Part shown: one piece after another, positions 34,904-43,697 of the stretch
How positions within the stretch are numbered: position 1 is the stretch's first letter
Layout: the number at the start of each line of letters is the position of its first letter
Origin: Flavobacteriaceae bacterium
GTDB lineage: Bacteria > Bacteroidota > Bacteroidia > Flavobacteriales > Flavobacteriaceae
NCBI GenBank assembly: GCA_024743095.1
Contig: JANSXF010000001.1
Location: 1-64,000 of the forward strand
DNA: 64,000 bases
Reading direction: 5' to 3'
Translations under genes and position numbers: made by a program
The notes under the pieces: model-generated
Seen by the model: the letters and a program-made list of their open reading frames with translations, nothing else
What the model was told of the DNA's origin: nothing
Database searches by the model: none

Positions 34904-36271
34904 TTATTGAGCTATCAATTTCTTGGTCAAAAAGTTGAATCGAAGATACAACATTACAGCCGATGCCGTAAGCCCCGACAACAATCCGATCCAAATACCG
35001 GTGCTTTCAAAACTGGTGCGCAATCCCAAGCAATAGCTGATGGGAAATCCAATCAACCAGTAGGCAATAAAAGTAATGAGTGTTGGTATCTTCACATCTT
35101 GCAAACCACGTAGGGCACCCAAAACCACCACTTGGAGACCATCAGAAATCTGAAAAAAGGCCGCCACCAACAACAGTTTGGCCGCAATAAAAATCACTTC
35201 GCTATTATCGGCCTGGTTGGCTATGTCATCCACATCCAAATAAATCGTAGGGAACCAATGTCTTCCCAATAGGAAAATGGCGGCAAAGGCTATTTCCACA
35301 AGCAAGGTCAAGAAAAATACGGATTCAGCGATTCGCTTCAATTCTTTATGGTTCTGAAGTCCTTTTTGATTTCCGACCCTGACCATTGCCGCCACGCTAA
35401 GCCCGGTCCCTACCATAAATGTCATACTGCTCAAGTTCAAGGCAATCTGATTGGCGGCCTGCGCATTTTTGCCCAGTACCCCGCTCAACCAAATGGCCGC
35501 GGTAAAAATGGCAACTTCAAAAAACATCTGCAATGCGGATGGAAAACCAAGATTGATGATTTTTTTCATCACTTTCTTTTCGATGCTTCTAAAGTTGAAA
35601 TGGGTCACGTAGAATTCAAACTTCTTTTTTCGCTGGAGCAGATACCAAATAAACGCTACCATGATCACACGTGAGACCAAGGTGCCTATTGCTGCCCCTA
35701 CAATCCCCATTTTGGGAAATCCAAAAGAACCAAAAATGAGAAGGTAATTTAGGGTGATATTGACCACATTCGCCACGATGGTGGTATACATGGGGTATTT
35801 GGTCTGCGACAGACCATCAGAAAACTGTTTAAAAGCCTGGAATATGATCAAAGGCACCAGCGAAAAAGCCACCAAATCCAAATAGGGCATGGCAAGTTCC
35901 ACCACCTCTGGGGGCTGCTCCATATGGTGCATCAAAGGTTTGGAAACTTGTATAAGCCCAAAAAGTGACAACCCTAATAAGGTACAAAGTACCAAGCCGT
36001 GTTTCAGGGCACTTTTGCCCGCCGCTTGATCCTTTGCACCATCCGCTTCGGCCACCAATGGCGTTATGGCCGTGGAAAATCCAATCCCAAGGGACATCGC
36101 TATGAACACAAAACTGTTGCCCAAAGAAACTGCGGCCAGTTCGGCCGTACCCAATTGCCCCACCATAATATTATCGGCAAAAGCCACAAAAGTGTGACCC
36201 AACATCCCCAAGATCACGGGATAGGACAGTTTTAAGTTATAGGCAAATTCTTTGGTGTAGCTTTGAAACAC
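34904..36271 (-). CDS. MATE-family efflux transporter
   Basis: A 455-residue transporter with 12 predicted helices in two similar halves; the start GMLGHTFVAFADNIMVGQLGTAELAAVSLG is the classical MATE (NorM) N-terminus. Members export cationic drugs with Na or H coupling, or flip lipid-linked precursors. There is no adjacent regulator, so the substrate is open. Length and topology are normal. Confidence 0.92.
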   Translation of the reverse strand: MFQSYTKEFAYNLKLSYPVILGMLGHTFVAFADNIMVGQLGTAELAAVSLGNSFVFIAMSLGIGFSTAITPLVAEADGAKDQAAGKSALKHGLVLCTLLGLSLFGLIQVSKPLMHHMEQPPEVVELAMPYLDLVAFSLVPLIIFQAFKQFSDGLSQTKYPMYTTIVANVVNITLNYLLIFGSFGFPKMGIVGAAIGTLVSRVIMVAFIWYLLQRKKKFEFYVTHFNFRSIEKKVMKKIINLGFPSALQMFFEVAIFTAAIWLSGVLGKNAQAANQIALNLSSMTFMVGTGLSVAAMVRVGNQKGLQNHKELKRIAESVFFLTLLVEIAFAAIFLLGRHWFPTIYLDVDDIANQADNSEVIFIAAKLLLVAAFFQISDGLQVVVLGALRGLQDVKIPTLITFIAYWLIGFPISYCLGLRTSFESTGIWIGLLSGLTASAVMLYLRFNFLTKKLIAQ

Positions 36272-36354
36272 AACGGATATTTAAAAAAGGATGGCAAATA
36301 TAGTCAGTTTGCCCACAATTATAGTGGATGTAACTGTTATGGATTGGCTAAATA

Positions 36355-37128
36355 TTACAACTGCTTCGCCTCTTCCCAGAAAACGTCCATCTCGGCCAAG
36401 GTCATATCACTCATGGATTTACCTGCATCTTTTGCTTTTCTTTCCAAATATTGAAATCGCTTGATGAACTTTTTATTGGTGCGCTCCAGTGCATTCTCTG
36501 GGTTGATTTTTAGGAACCGGGCATAATTGACCATAGAAAAAAGCACATCGCCGAATTCAGATTCCATTTGATCGGTATTATTTGCTTCTATCTCTTCTTG
36601 AAGCTCGCCCAGCTCCTCTTTCAATTTTTCAAAAACCTGCTCGGGATGCTCCCAATCAAAACCCACACCGGAGACTTTATCTTGGATTCGGTTGGCCTTA
36701 ACCAAAGATGGAAGCCCCTTGGGAACACCTTCCAACACGCTTTTCTTGCCCTCTTTTAATTTGATGTTTTCCCAATTCTGTTTTACCTGCTCTTCATTCT
36801 CCACCTTAACATCTCCATAAATATGTGGGTGTCTGTTGATGAGCTTTTCGCAAATACCATTGGCCACATCGGCAATATCAAAATCCTGTGTTTCGGAACC
36901 GATTTTAGCGTAAAAAACAATGTGCAGTAAAATATCGCCCAGTTCCTTTTTTACTTCTTCCAAATCGTTGTCCAGTATAGCATCACCCAATTCGTAGGTT
37001 TCCTCTATGGTCAAGTGACGAAGGGTTTGCATCGTCTGCTTTTTGTCCCACGGACATTGTTCGCGCAATTCGTCCATAATGGTCAAAAGGCGGTCAAAAG
37101 CGGCCAACTGTTCCGGTCTTGTGTTCAT
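36355..37128 (-). CDS. mazG: Nucleoside triphosphate pyrophosphohydrolase MazG
   Basis: Hydrolyses NTPs and dNTPs to the monophosphates and pyrophosphate, cleaning the nucleotide pool and lowering ppGpp stress in E. coli. The 257 residues contain two MazG folds: PWDKKQTMQTLRHLTIEETYELGDAI and EEVKKELGDILLHIVFYAKI in the first, and EELGELQEEI plus ESEFGDVLFSMVNYARF in the second (EExxE and ExxD metal sites). Length is typical of full-length MazG. Confidence 0.94.
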   Translation of the reverse strand: MNTRPEQLAAFDRLLTIMDELREQCPWDKKQTMQTLRHLTIEETYELGDAILDNDLEEVKKELGDILLHIVFYAKIGSETQDFDIADVANGICEKLINRHPHIYGDVKVENEEQVKQNWENIKLKEGKKSVLEGVPKGLPSLVKANRIQDKVSGVGFDWEHPEQVFEKLKEELGELQEEIEANNTDQMESEFGDVLFSMVNYARFLKINPENALERTNKKFIKRFQYLERKAKDAGKSMSDMTLAEMDVFWEEAKQL

Positions 37129-37144
37129 GGCTTTGGATTTTGTC

Positions 37145-37178
37145 CAAAAATACGAAGTCCCATTGGTTGAAAATCCAA
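37145..37178 (-). promoter_or_regulatory. Probable promoter of mazG
   Basis: On the minus strand TTG (37178-37176), 23 nt, then TATTTTTG (37152-37145), 16 nt before the start codon at 37128. Confidence 0.45.
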
Positions 37179-37281
37179 TGTCAAAATTTACTTATGAAAA
37201 GTATTTTGGTATTTTTCAACAAAGCCGGTTTACGGAAAAATATCACTATCTTCAACGTCATTTTAAGGCTAAAATAGTAGA

Positions 37282-37926
37282 ATGAAACATCTTTTTGTGG
37301 TGTTGCTCGTGGTTCCTTTGATGGTCATTGCGCAAACCGATAATCCTTTCAAAGACGAAGTCAAATCAATTCAAAAGAAGAATGATTCCCTTTGGGACCC
37401 ATCCAAACCTACGATTGTTTTTACGGGAAGTTCGAGTATTCGTTTGTGGGAAGATGTTCAAGAGCGCTTCCCGGAACACCAAGTACTCAACACTGGATTT
37501 GGAGGCTCTCAATTTTCCGACCTTGAGCTTTATTTGTATGAGTTGATATTGAACTACAGGCCTGTAAAGGTTTTTATCTACGAAGGCGACAATGATATTT
37601 TTGCCAAGAAAAGACCAAGAAAAATCATTGAAAGAGCCGAACAGATCTTGGCCGACCTACAACAGAGAAACCCCAATATGGAGATTGTTCTGATTTCGGC
37701 AAAACCGAGTATTTCCCGATGGAAATATAGAGGTAGGTACCGCAGGTTAAACCGTAAACTGGACAAACTGGCCTCGGAAAACGAAAAGGTCGATTTTGTG
37801 GATGTCTGGTATCCTATGCTGGATAACAGAAAGGTGATGCAAGATATTTTTATTGAAGACGGCCTGCATATGAACGATAAAGGTTACGACATCTGGTACG
37901 ATGTGATCAAAGACTACATGGACTAA
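37282..37926 (+). CDS. Exported SGNH/GDSL hydrolase
   Basis: A 214-residue exported esterase-like protein (signal peptide 1-18, ending VIAQ). SGNH blocks visible: FTGSSSIRLW (nucleophile Ser region), GFGGSQFSDL, YEGDNDIF with the Asn, and a C-terminal EDGLHMNDKGY with the Asp/His pair. Family members deacylate lipids or deacetylate carbohydrates. The neighbour is a GH20 hexosaminidase 13 nt downstream, so an aminosugar role is plausible. Confidence 0.9.
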   Translation: MKHLFVVLLVVPLMVIAQTDNPFKDEVKSIQKKNDSLWDPSKPTIVFTGSSSIRLWEDVQERFPEHQVLNTGFGGSQFSDLELYLYELILNYRPVKVFIYEGDNDIFAKKRPRKIIERAEQILADLQQRNPNMEIVLISAKPSISRWKYRGRYRRLNRKLDKLASENEKVDFVDVWYPMLDNRKVMQDIFIEDGLHMNDKGYDIWYDVIKDYMD

Positions 37927-37939
37927 AAACTAAACAAAC

Positions 37940-39517
37940 GTGATTAAAAAATCAATTTTGCTGTTCGTTGCGGTTATCTGCATGGCAGCCTGCCAAACCA
38001 AAAAAGAGGAAATCAATTTTCCAAAAACCGACCTAGCAAGCGCCCCATTGATTCCTAAGCCCATCAAAACCATCCCGACCGGAAGTGCTTTTGGGTTAGA
38101 TATAGGAACGGCCATCTACACTTCTACCACGGACCCTGAATTTGAGAAAGTGGGGGAGTTCTTGTCCCAGAACATTAAATTCAAAACAGGACTTGATATA
38201 GCCGTAAATACATCATCCGAAGACAAATTGGAACGGTTGATCTATATCAACCAATCGGACAGTGTGGATTTGGAAAGTCCCGAAGCTTATCAACTTTACA
38301 TTAAAAAAGACTCTATTTTATTGAACGCCAAAACAGCGACGGGTGCTTTCAGGGGCGTACAGACGCTACGCCAACTCATTCCGGAAAAAAGCAATGATAC
38401 ACTGGCAGACCGTCCGATTTGGGTAATTCCCTCTGGCAAAATCATAGACGCTCCAAAATACGGATACCGCAGTTCCATGTTGGACGTGGCCCGTCACTTT
38501 TTTACCGTGGATGAAGTCAAAAAATACATTGATGCCCTGGCATACTACAAGTTCAACACATTGCACCTTCACCTATCCGATGATCAAGGTTGGCGCATTG
38601 AAATCAAATCTTGGCCGAAACTTACCGAAGTCGGAGGTGCCAGTGAAGTTGGTGGTGGCCAAGGTGGATTTTACACCCAAGAGGAATACAAGGACCTCGT
38701 TGCCTATGCTGCTGAAAGACACATTACCATTGTACCGGAGATTGACATGCCCGGACACACCAATTCGGCATCATTGAGCTACCCGTTTTTGCACTATGCC
38801 GGGGCTGAAACCCCACGTGTACGTACCGATATGAAAGTAGGTTACAGTTCCTTTGATGCAAAAAAGGATACGGTTTACAGTTTTTTGGATGATGTAATTG
38901 GCGAGATTGCATCCATAACGCCCGGTCCGTACTTCCATATTGGTGGCGATGAAAGCCACGTAACCAAGAAGAACGATTACATCCTTTTCGTAGAAAAAGT
39001 AGGGAAGTTGGTACAAAAGCACAACAAGAGAATGATCGGTTGGGATGAAATTGCCCAAGCGGACATTGATCCCAATTCGGTTGTTCAACTATGGAACAGT
39101 GCTGAAAATGCCTTGAAAGCAAGTGAAAATGGTTCCAAAATCATTATTTCACCAGCCAAAAAAACCTATTTGGACATGAAATACGATTCCATTTCGGAAT
39201 ATGGCTTGAACTGGGCAGGCTACATCCCGGTCGATGTAGGATACAAATGGGACCCTGAAACCTATGTTGAAGAACTTGCCAAAGACAATATTCTCGGCAT
39301 TGAAGCTCCGCTATGGTCCGAAACCATTAGCAACGGAACCGAATTGGAATATTTGGCTTTCCCAAGATTAATCGGGTATGCCGAACTGGGATGGTCCCCA
39401 AGCGAACACCTTGATTGGAACGACTACAAAAATAGATTGGCCTCACAGGTTCCTTATCTGAAAGCCATGGAAATCAATTATTACCCGACAAAGTTGGTGG
39501 ATTGGAAAAAAGAATAG
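37940..39517 (+). CDS. GH20 beta-N-acetylhexosaminidase lipoprotein
   Basis: Releases terminal N-acetylhexosamine from chitin or glycoprotein glycans. It is 525 residues with a lipoprotein signal (lipobox MAAC, Cys18), so it is membrane-anchored outside the cytoplasm. The GH20 domain has LHLSDDQGWRIEI and the catalytic pair D337-E338 in HIGGDESH. The start is GTG at 37940. The preceding gene is an SGNH hydrolase, making a likely two-gene glycan-degradation operon. Confidence 0.93.
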   Translation: MIKKSILLFVAVICMAACQTKKEEINFPKTDLASAPLIPKPIKTIPTGSAFGLDIGTAIYTSTTDPEFEKVGEFLSQNIKFKTGLDIAVNTSSEDKLERLIYINQSDSVDLESPEAYQLYIKKDSILLNAKTATGAFRGVQTLRQLIPEKSNDTLADRPIWVIPSGKIIDAPKYGYRSSMLDVARHFFTVDEVKKYIDALAYYKFNTLHLHLSDDQGWRIEIKSWPKLTEVGGASEVGGGQGGFYTQEEYKDLVAYAAERHITIVPEIDMPGHTNSASLSYPFLHYAGAETPRVRTDMKVGYSSFDAKKDTVYSFLDDVIGEIASITPGPYFHIGGDESHVTKKNDYILFVEKVGKLVQKHNKRMIGWDEIAQADIDPNSVVQLWNSAENALKASENGSKIIISPAKKTYLDMKYDSISEYGLNWAGYIPVDVGYKWDPETYVEELAKDNILGIEAPLWSETISNGTELEYLAFPRLIGYAELGWSPSEHLDWNDYKNRLASQVPYLKAMEINYYPTKLVDWKKE

Positions 39518-39520
39518 TGT

Positions 39521-39964
39521 TTATTCTTCCTCTTCTGAGGCAGATACAGTAGGTTGTTCGGCATCCTTTTCGTCCTCAACAAACTCAGTGATATTGTTGT
39601 CGAGAAGGATGTTGTACCACTGTATGATTTTTTTGATGTCGCTTGCGTACACACGGTCCTCATCATAATTCGGGAGTACCTCGAAAAAATACTCCTCCAA
39701 CTCAATTTTTTCAGCTTTGTGACTGATGGAGGTTTTTTTACCGCCTTCCTTTTCCTTGATTTTTTCAAACACTTCCTTTAAAGGAACTTCCTCTTCCAAG
39801 GTGTAAATGGCTATTTCGGACAGCACGCTTACATTGCTTCTTAAACCAACGGTAACACGTTTGCCATCCAAAAGGGATTCGCCAACAAAACCACCTCGGG
39901 TTTGGGTCAATAATTTGTAAAGTCCTGGTTTACCTCCAATAGATAAAATCTTGTCTAATGCCAT
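39521..39964 (-). CDS. DUF5606 protein
   Basis: A 147-residue protein beginning MALDKILSIGGKPGLYKLL, which marks the flavobacterial DUF5606 family found beside the peptide deformylase gene. The middle has a small beta-barrel-like GLRSNVSVLSEIAIYTL; the C-terminus is acidic (DEKDAEQPTVSASEEEE). Its role is unknown. It faces the GH20 gene, with 3 nt between the stops. The order DUF5606, def, ruvX is conserved in my memory. Confidence 0.85.
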   Translation of the reverse strand: MALDKILSIGGKPGLYKLLTQTRGGFVGESLLDGKRVTVGLRSNVSVLSEIAIYTLEEEVPLKEVFEKIKEKEGGKKTSISHKAEKIELEEYFFEVLPNYDEDRVYASDIKKIIQWYNILLDNNITEFVEDEKDAEQPTVSASEEEE

Positions 39965-40019
39965 TCAAATAATAATTTATGGGCGCAAAAATATGTTTTT
40001 ATCGCTAACAGCGATTTTT

Positions 40020-40610
40020 TTAACGTCCTTTTTTGATATTGGGAAACCTCATTCGGTAGTCCACATTTATTTTTCCTTTGGAGATCTTTTCCAATCGGCT
40101 TTTTAAAAGTCGTTTTCTTAGGGATGATAGCTTATCAGTAAACAAAATGCCCTCTATATGATCATATTCGTGCTGGATTACCCGGGCCAATAGGCCATCG
40201 AAGGTTTTGGTATGAGGGTTAAAATCCTCATCCAAATAACTGATGGTGACCTCTGGCTTACGTTTTACATCTTCACGGATATCGGGGATGCTCAAACAAC
40301 CTTCGTTAAAGTCCCATTCCTTGCCATTTTCCTCTTCAATCTTAGCGTTGATAAATACTTTTTTGAATCCATCGAGTTGTTTTTGTTCGACTTCGGTCAA
40401 TTCATCATCATCTGCAAAAGGGGTGGTGTCCACCATGAACATTCGTATGGGAAGCCCTACTTGCGGTGCGGCCAAACCAACACCATGGGCGTTGTACATG
40501 GTCTCCCACATATTGGCAATCAATTCGTCAAGTTTTGGATATTCTGATGTGATATCCTTCGCCTTTTTTCGCAAAACGGGGTCTCCGTAAGCTACTATGG
40601 GTAAAATCAT
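40020..40610 (-). CDS. def: Peptide deformylase
   Basis: Removes the formyl group from the N-terminal methionine of new proteins. In 196 residues all three motifs are present: GVGLAAPQVG (motif 1, about 44-53), EGCLSIPD (motif 2 with the metal Cys, about 105-112), and QHEYDHIEG (motif 3, HEYDH zinc site, about 145-153). An insert of acidic residues between motif 1 and 2 is a common Bacteroidota feature. It is 3 nt after ruvX in the same orientation. Confidence 0.96.
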   Translation of the reverse strand: MILPIVAYGDPVLRKKAKDITSEYPKLDELIANMWETMYNAHGVGLAAPQVGLPIRMFMVDTTPFADDDELTEVEQKQLDGFKKVFINAKIEEENGKEWDFNEGCLSIPDIREDVKRKPEVTISYLDEDFNPHTKTFDGLLARVIQHEYDHIEGILFTDKLSSLRKRLLKSRLEKISKGKINVDYRMRFPNIKKGR

Positions 40611-40613
40611 AAA

Positions 40614-41024
40614 TCAAAATCTGTTTAAATAGGCCTGCAATATGAGCGTGGCACTTATTTCGTCGACTAGGGCCTTATCCCTTCTCTTCTTCTTTTTCAT
40701 TCCAGTGTCCAACATGGATTGAAATGCCATTTTGGATGTGAACCGTTCATCTTGACGCTCCACGGGAATGGAAGGCAACTTGGCTTTCAGCTTTTTTAAA
40801 AATTCTTGGATAAGCGCTTCGGACTCTGAAGCGGTATTGTCCATTTGCTTGGGCAATCCCACCACAAAACGCTCTATAGGTTCCTTTTGGGTGTATTCTT
40901 CCAAAAAGGCCAACAATTCTTTGGTCTCGATGGTTGTCAACCCGGACGCAATTAACTGAAGTTCATCGGTAACTGCTATCCCCGTTCTCACCTTTCCAAA
41001 ATCCAAAGCCAAAATTCTAGCCAA
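40614..41024 (-). CDS. ruvX: Holliday junction resolvase-like protein YqgF/RuvX
   Basis: A 136-residue RNase-H-fold protein with ALDFGKVRTGIAVTDE at the start (DFG with catalytic Asp), VVGLPKQMDN, a central ERQDERFTS loop and a C-terminal KALVDEISATLILQAYL containing the last conserved Asp. The family processes 16S rRNA ends and can cut branched DNA. It starts ATG 41024, and heads an operon with def and probably DUF5606. Confidence 0.92.
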   Translation of the reverse strand: MARILALDFGKVRTGIAVTDELQLIASGLTTIETKELLAFLEEYTQKEPIERFVVGLPKQMDNTASESEALIQEFLKKLKAKLPSIPVERQDERFTSKMAFQSMLDTGMKKKKRRDKALVDEISATLILQAYLNRF

Positions 41025-41099
41025 AATAATTTTTTGGCAAAAATAACCTTAAAAATGTTATGCGCTTAAAAATGGCAACCATAATTGTGTGACGGGGCT

Positions 41100-41107
41100 T
41101 ATCTTTG
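41100..41107 (+). promoter_or_regulatory. -7 box upstream of dapD
   Basis: TATCTTTG, an exact TAnnTTTG, 16 nt before the dapD ATG at 41124; -33 TTG not clear. Confidence 0.4.
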
Positions 41108-41123
41108 TAAAAACTTTAAGAAA

Positions 41124-41939
41124 ATGACAGAATTAAGAACGCTAATTGAAAAAGCGTGGGACAATAGAGCGTTGCTCGAGGACAGAAAGACTCAAGACGC
41201 CATACGCGAAGTCGTAAAGCTTATTGATTCAGGAGAACTGCGATGTGCGGAACCCACGGAAGATGGGTGGCAGATAAACGAATGGGTAAAAAAAGGGGTG
41301 GTACTTTACTTCCCTATCCAAAAAATGGAAGTGCTCGAAGCTGGCATTTTTGAATATCATGATAAAATCCCGTTGAAAAAAGGCTACAAAGAAAAAGGTG
41401 TTCGTGTGGTACCGCATGCGGTAGCAAGACACGGTGCTTATATTTCACAAGGCACCATTTTAATGCCCAGTTATGTTAACATTGGTGCTTATGTCGATGA
41501 GGGAACTATGGTAGATACTTGGGCCACCGTAGGAAGTTGTGCACAAATTGGGAAAAACGTTCACTTGAGTGGTGGAGTTGGTATCGGCGGGGTTTTGGAA
41601 CCTTTACAGGCGGCCCCCGTAATTATTGAAGACAATGCCTTTATTGGTTCAAGGTGTATAGTAGTGGAAGGTGTGCGAGTAGAAAAAGAAGCCGTTTTGG
41701 GCGCGAATGTTGTTTTGACCGCATCTACCAAAATTATTGATGTGACAGGTGATGAACCTGTTGAATTGAAAGGTCGCGTACCTGCAAGGTCTGTTGTCAT
41801 CCCAGGAAGTTATACCAAAAAATTCCCTGCGGGTGATTATCAGGTGCCATGTGCGTTGATCATTGGTAAAAGAAAGGAGAGTACGGACAAGAAAACTTCC
41901 TTGAACAATGCGCTCCGCGAGCACAATGTTGCGGTGTAA
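41124..41939 (+). CDS. dapD: Tetrahydrodipicolinate N-succinyltransferase
   Basis: Succinylates tetrahydrodipicolinate in the meso-diaminopimelate/lysine pathway. From ATG 41124 it has 271 residues: a helical start (TELRTLIEKAWDNRALLEDRKT), then left-handed beta-helix hexapeptides (GTILMPSYVNIGAYVDEGTMVDTWATVGSCAQIGKNVHLSGGVGIGG) and a C-terminal PARSVVIPGSYTKKFPAGDYQ. The final pathway enzyme LysA is at 58953, not in the same operon. The longer in-frame start upstream is rejected because it passes through the promoter box. Confidence 0.95.
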   Translation: MTELRTLIEKAWDNRALLEDRKTQDAIREVVKLIDSGELRCAEPTEDGWQINEWVKKGVVLYFPIQKMEVLEAGIFEYHDKIPLKKGYKEKGVRVVPHAVARHGAYISQGTILMPSYVNIGAYVDEGTMVDTWATVGSCAQIGKNVHLSGGVGIGGVLEPLQAAPVIIEDNAFIGSRCIVVEGVRVEKEAVLGANVVLTASTKIIDVTGDEPVELKGRVPARSVVIPGSYTKKFPAGDYQVPCALIIGKRKESTDKKTSLNNALREHNVAV

Positions 41940-41951
41940 TCCCTTGTTCGA

Positions 41952-42145
41952 TCAATTTAAAGCATTACTGACGGCCGCTTGTAAAAGGTGGCCGTTCGTG
42001 ATTTTATTCCTTATCCCTTTTACGTTGGAAAGCATTTGGGAATAGGCATCCTCATCAATATTATCTAGTTTTTTGGACAATTCACCTAAAGATCTAATCG
42101 CGAAGCCTACCTGTTCCCCCTCAATTATTTTGGCTATTGCAGCTT
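41952..42145 (-). pseudogene. 3' remnant of a galactofuranosyltransferase-like gene
   Basis: The last about 65 codons, ending at 41952, read KAAIAKIIEGEQVGFAIRSL, a helical LSKKLDNIDEDAYSQMLSNV and a basic LLQAAV tail. This matches, from memory, the C-terminus of beta-1,6-galactofuranosyltransferases that occur beside glf. Upstream of about 42145 the frame continues but is only antisense of glf, so the 5' part of the gene is gone. The junction with the oppositely oriented glf fragment is exact to within a few bases, showing a single deletion that removed both 5' halves. Confidence 0.55.
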
Positions 42146-42705
42146 TGTTCCCTTCAACCGATACACCAACTCCCCTTTGGCCAATTTTGAAGGCAAACTT
42201 TACAACCTTCCCTTCTATATGAATACATTTTACCAATTTTGGGGAACAAAAACCCCGGAAGAAGCGAAAGCAATTCTTGCCCAACAGACCAGAAAATATC
42301 AAGATATTCAGCCATCCAGCTTCGAAGAACAAGCTCTTAAACTGGTCGGAGATGATATTTACACAAAATTGACCAAAGGGTATACAGAGAAACAATGGGG
42401 ACGAAAGGCGAGCCAACTACCGGCCTTTATTATAAAAAGGTTGCCATTGAGGTTTACTTACGATAATAACTATTTTAACGATGCTTACCAAGGAATACCC
42501 ATTGGAAGCCTCATCAAAAAAGGAGCCGTATTATCCCATCAACGATACAAAGAACACTGCTCTTTTTAAAACCTATCAAGATATGGCCGAAAAGGAAACC
42601 ATAAAATCTGGGGGAAGACTGGCCGAGTACAAATACTACGGTATGCATCAGGTTATTGTGGCGGCCTTGAGTAAGACAAAGAAGTTGTTCATCGAAAAAT
42701 CTTAA
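42141..42705 (+). pseudogene. glf: UDP-galactopyranose mutase pseudogene
   Basis: The intact enzyme interconverts UDP-galactopyranose and UDP-galactofuranose. Here the N-terminal FAD-binding half is missing. Homology begins at about 42141 with FVPFNRYTNSPLANFEGKLY, continues through the GYTEKQWGRKASQLP and NYFNDAYQGIPIG segments (to about 42506), then shifts frame to TKEYPLEASSKKEPYYPIND and the C-terminal GGRLAEYKYYGMHQV, ending at TAA 42703-42705. The two frames share ACCAAGGAATACCCATTGGA (42487-42506), which encodes both ends, so a deletion of roughly 100-120 codons at that short repeat, not a multiple of three, is inferred. It cannot make enzyme. Confidence 0.88.
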
Positions 42706-42802
42706 TCTGACACGCAACTCTAGGCACATATCACCGTCTAACTATATAAATAGGCTTTAATTAGAGCTTTAACAGAAAAAAGGTAGGGAAACCAAAGAGT
42801 TG

Positions 42803-42821
42803 ATTGTTTGTAAGAAAAAGA
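42803..42821 (+). repeat. 19-mer shared with 25232-25250 (copy 2)
   Basis: Identical to the copy at 25232-25250 and lies between the glf remnant and the next glycosyltransferase, 73 nt before its start codon. See copy 1. Confidence 0.5.
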
Positions 42822-42856
42822 AACGCTTAAACAATTTTTACGCTACTTTTTTGTTA

Positions 42857-42864
42857 TAGATTTG
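42857..42864 (+). promoter_or_regulatory. -7 box upstream of a glycosyltransferase
   Basis: TAGATTTG, an exact TAnnTTTG, 29 nt before the ATG at 42894. No TTG at the right -33 distance. Confidence 0.4.
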
Positions 42865-42893
42865 TAAAATATTAAACACTACACCAATAAATT

Positions 42894-43697
42894 ATGGCTG
42901 AATTGCGGACCCCAAGGCAAAAAATATCAGCACTTGTGATTACCTATAATGAAATGGGTTACATTGAAAAATGTATTGATTCCGTTTCTTTCGCTGATGA
43001 AATATTGGTCGTTGATTCATATAGTACCGACGGCACTTACGAGTATCTTTTGGACCACCCAAAAGTGAAGGTGATTCAAAACCCTTTTGAAAATTTCACC
43101 GCTCAAAAGTCGTTTACCCTCAAACAAGCCACCAACGATTGGGTTTTATTCCTGGATGCCGATGAGGTGGTCACAGAATGTCTTCAAAAGGAAATCTTAG
43201 CAACAATTAATAATCCAGATGCCCACGAAGCTTATTGGTTCTACCGAAAGTTTATGTTCCAAAACGAACCTTTGAATTTCAGTGGTTGGCAAACGGACAA
43301 AAATTATAGGCTTTTCCGAAAAAGCAAAGCTCATTTTACCGATCAAAAAATTGTTCATGAAACTTTGGTAGTGGATGGCAAATCTGGAATCCTTAAAGAA
43401 AAATTGATTCATTTTTGCTATAAAAATTATGAAGACTACAAAGGAAAAATGCTCAAGTATGGCCAATTAAAGGCCAAAGAGGACTTTTACAAAGAAAAGC
43501 ATTTTAACTATGTCTTGATGACAGTAAAGCCCGCCTGGAAATTCTTCAACCATTATATCCTCCGTTTAGGGATTTTGGACGGCAAAAAAGGATGGACTAT
43601 TTGTTACTTGAACGCCCTTGGTGTTTTGGAAAGGTTCAAAGAGTTAAAGCGTTTGGAAAAGAAAAACGAGCTTGCCTATTATTTGGTGATGCCATAG
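42894..43697 (+). CDS. Glycosyltransferase family 2 (LPS core WaaE/KdtX-like)
   Basis: A 267-residue soluble GT-A enzyme. It starts with ISALVITYNEMGYIEKCIDS, then DEILVVDSYSTDGTYE, and FLDADEVV with the DxD-like acidic pair near 84-88; a mid region YWFYRKFMFQNEPLNFSGW and KIVHETLVVDGKSG follow. Length and motifs fit the WaaE/KdtX group that adds a glucose or similar sugar to LPS core, but the sugar is unknown. It overlaps the convergent next gene by 19 nt at the 3' end. Confidence 0.88.
   Translation: MAELRTPRQKISALVITYNEMGYIEKCIDSVSFADEILVVDSYSTDGTYEYLLDHPKVKVIQNPFENFTAQKSFTLKQATNDWVLFLDADEVVTECLQKEILATINNPDAHEAYWFYRKFMFQNEPLNFSGWQTDKNYRLFRKSKAHFTDQKIVHETLVVDGKSGILKEKLIHFCYKNYEDYKGKMLKYGQLKAKEDFYKEKHFNYVLMTVKPAWKFFNHYILRLGILDGKKGWTICYLNALGVLERFKELKRLEKKNELAYYLVMP

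Noticed and set aside
40001..40019. ATCGCT-AAC-AGCGAT hairpin with T-run as a terminator
   Set aside because: The T-run is on the plus strand, where no gene ends here; it overlaps the end of def. Probably chance.
41952..42416. Minus-strand open frame of 154 codons as an intact gene
   Set aside because: Its N-terminal two-thirds are only the antisense of the glf remnant; only the last about 65 codons resemble a transferase. Treated as a gene fragment.
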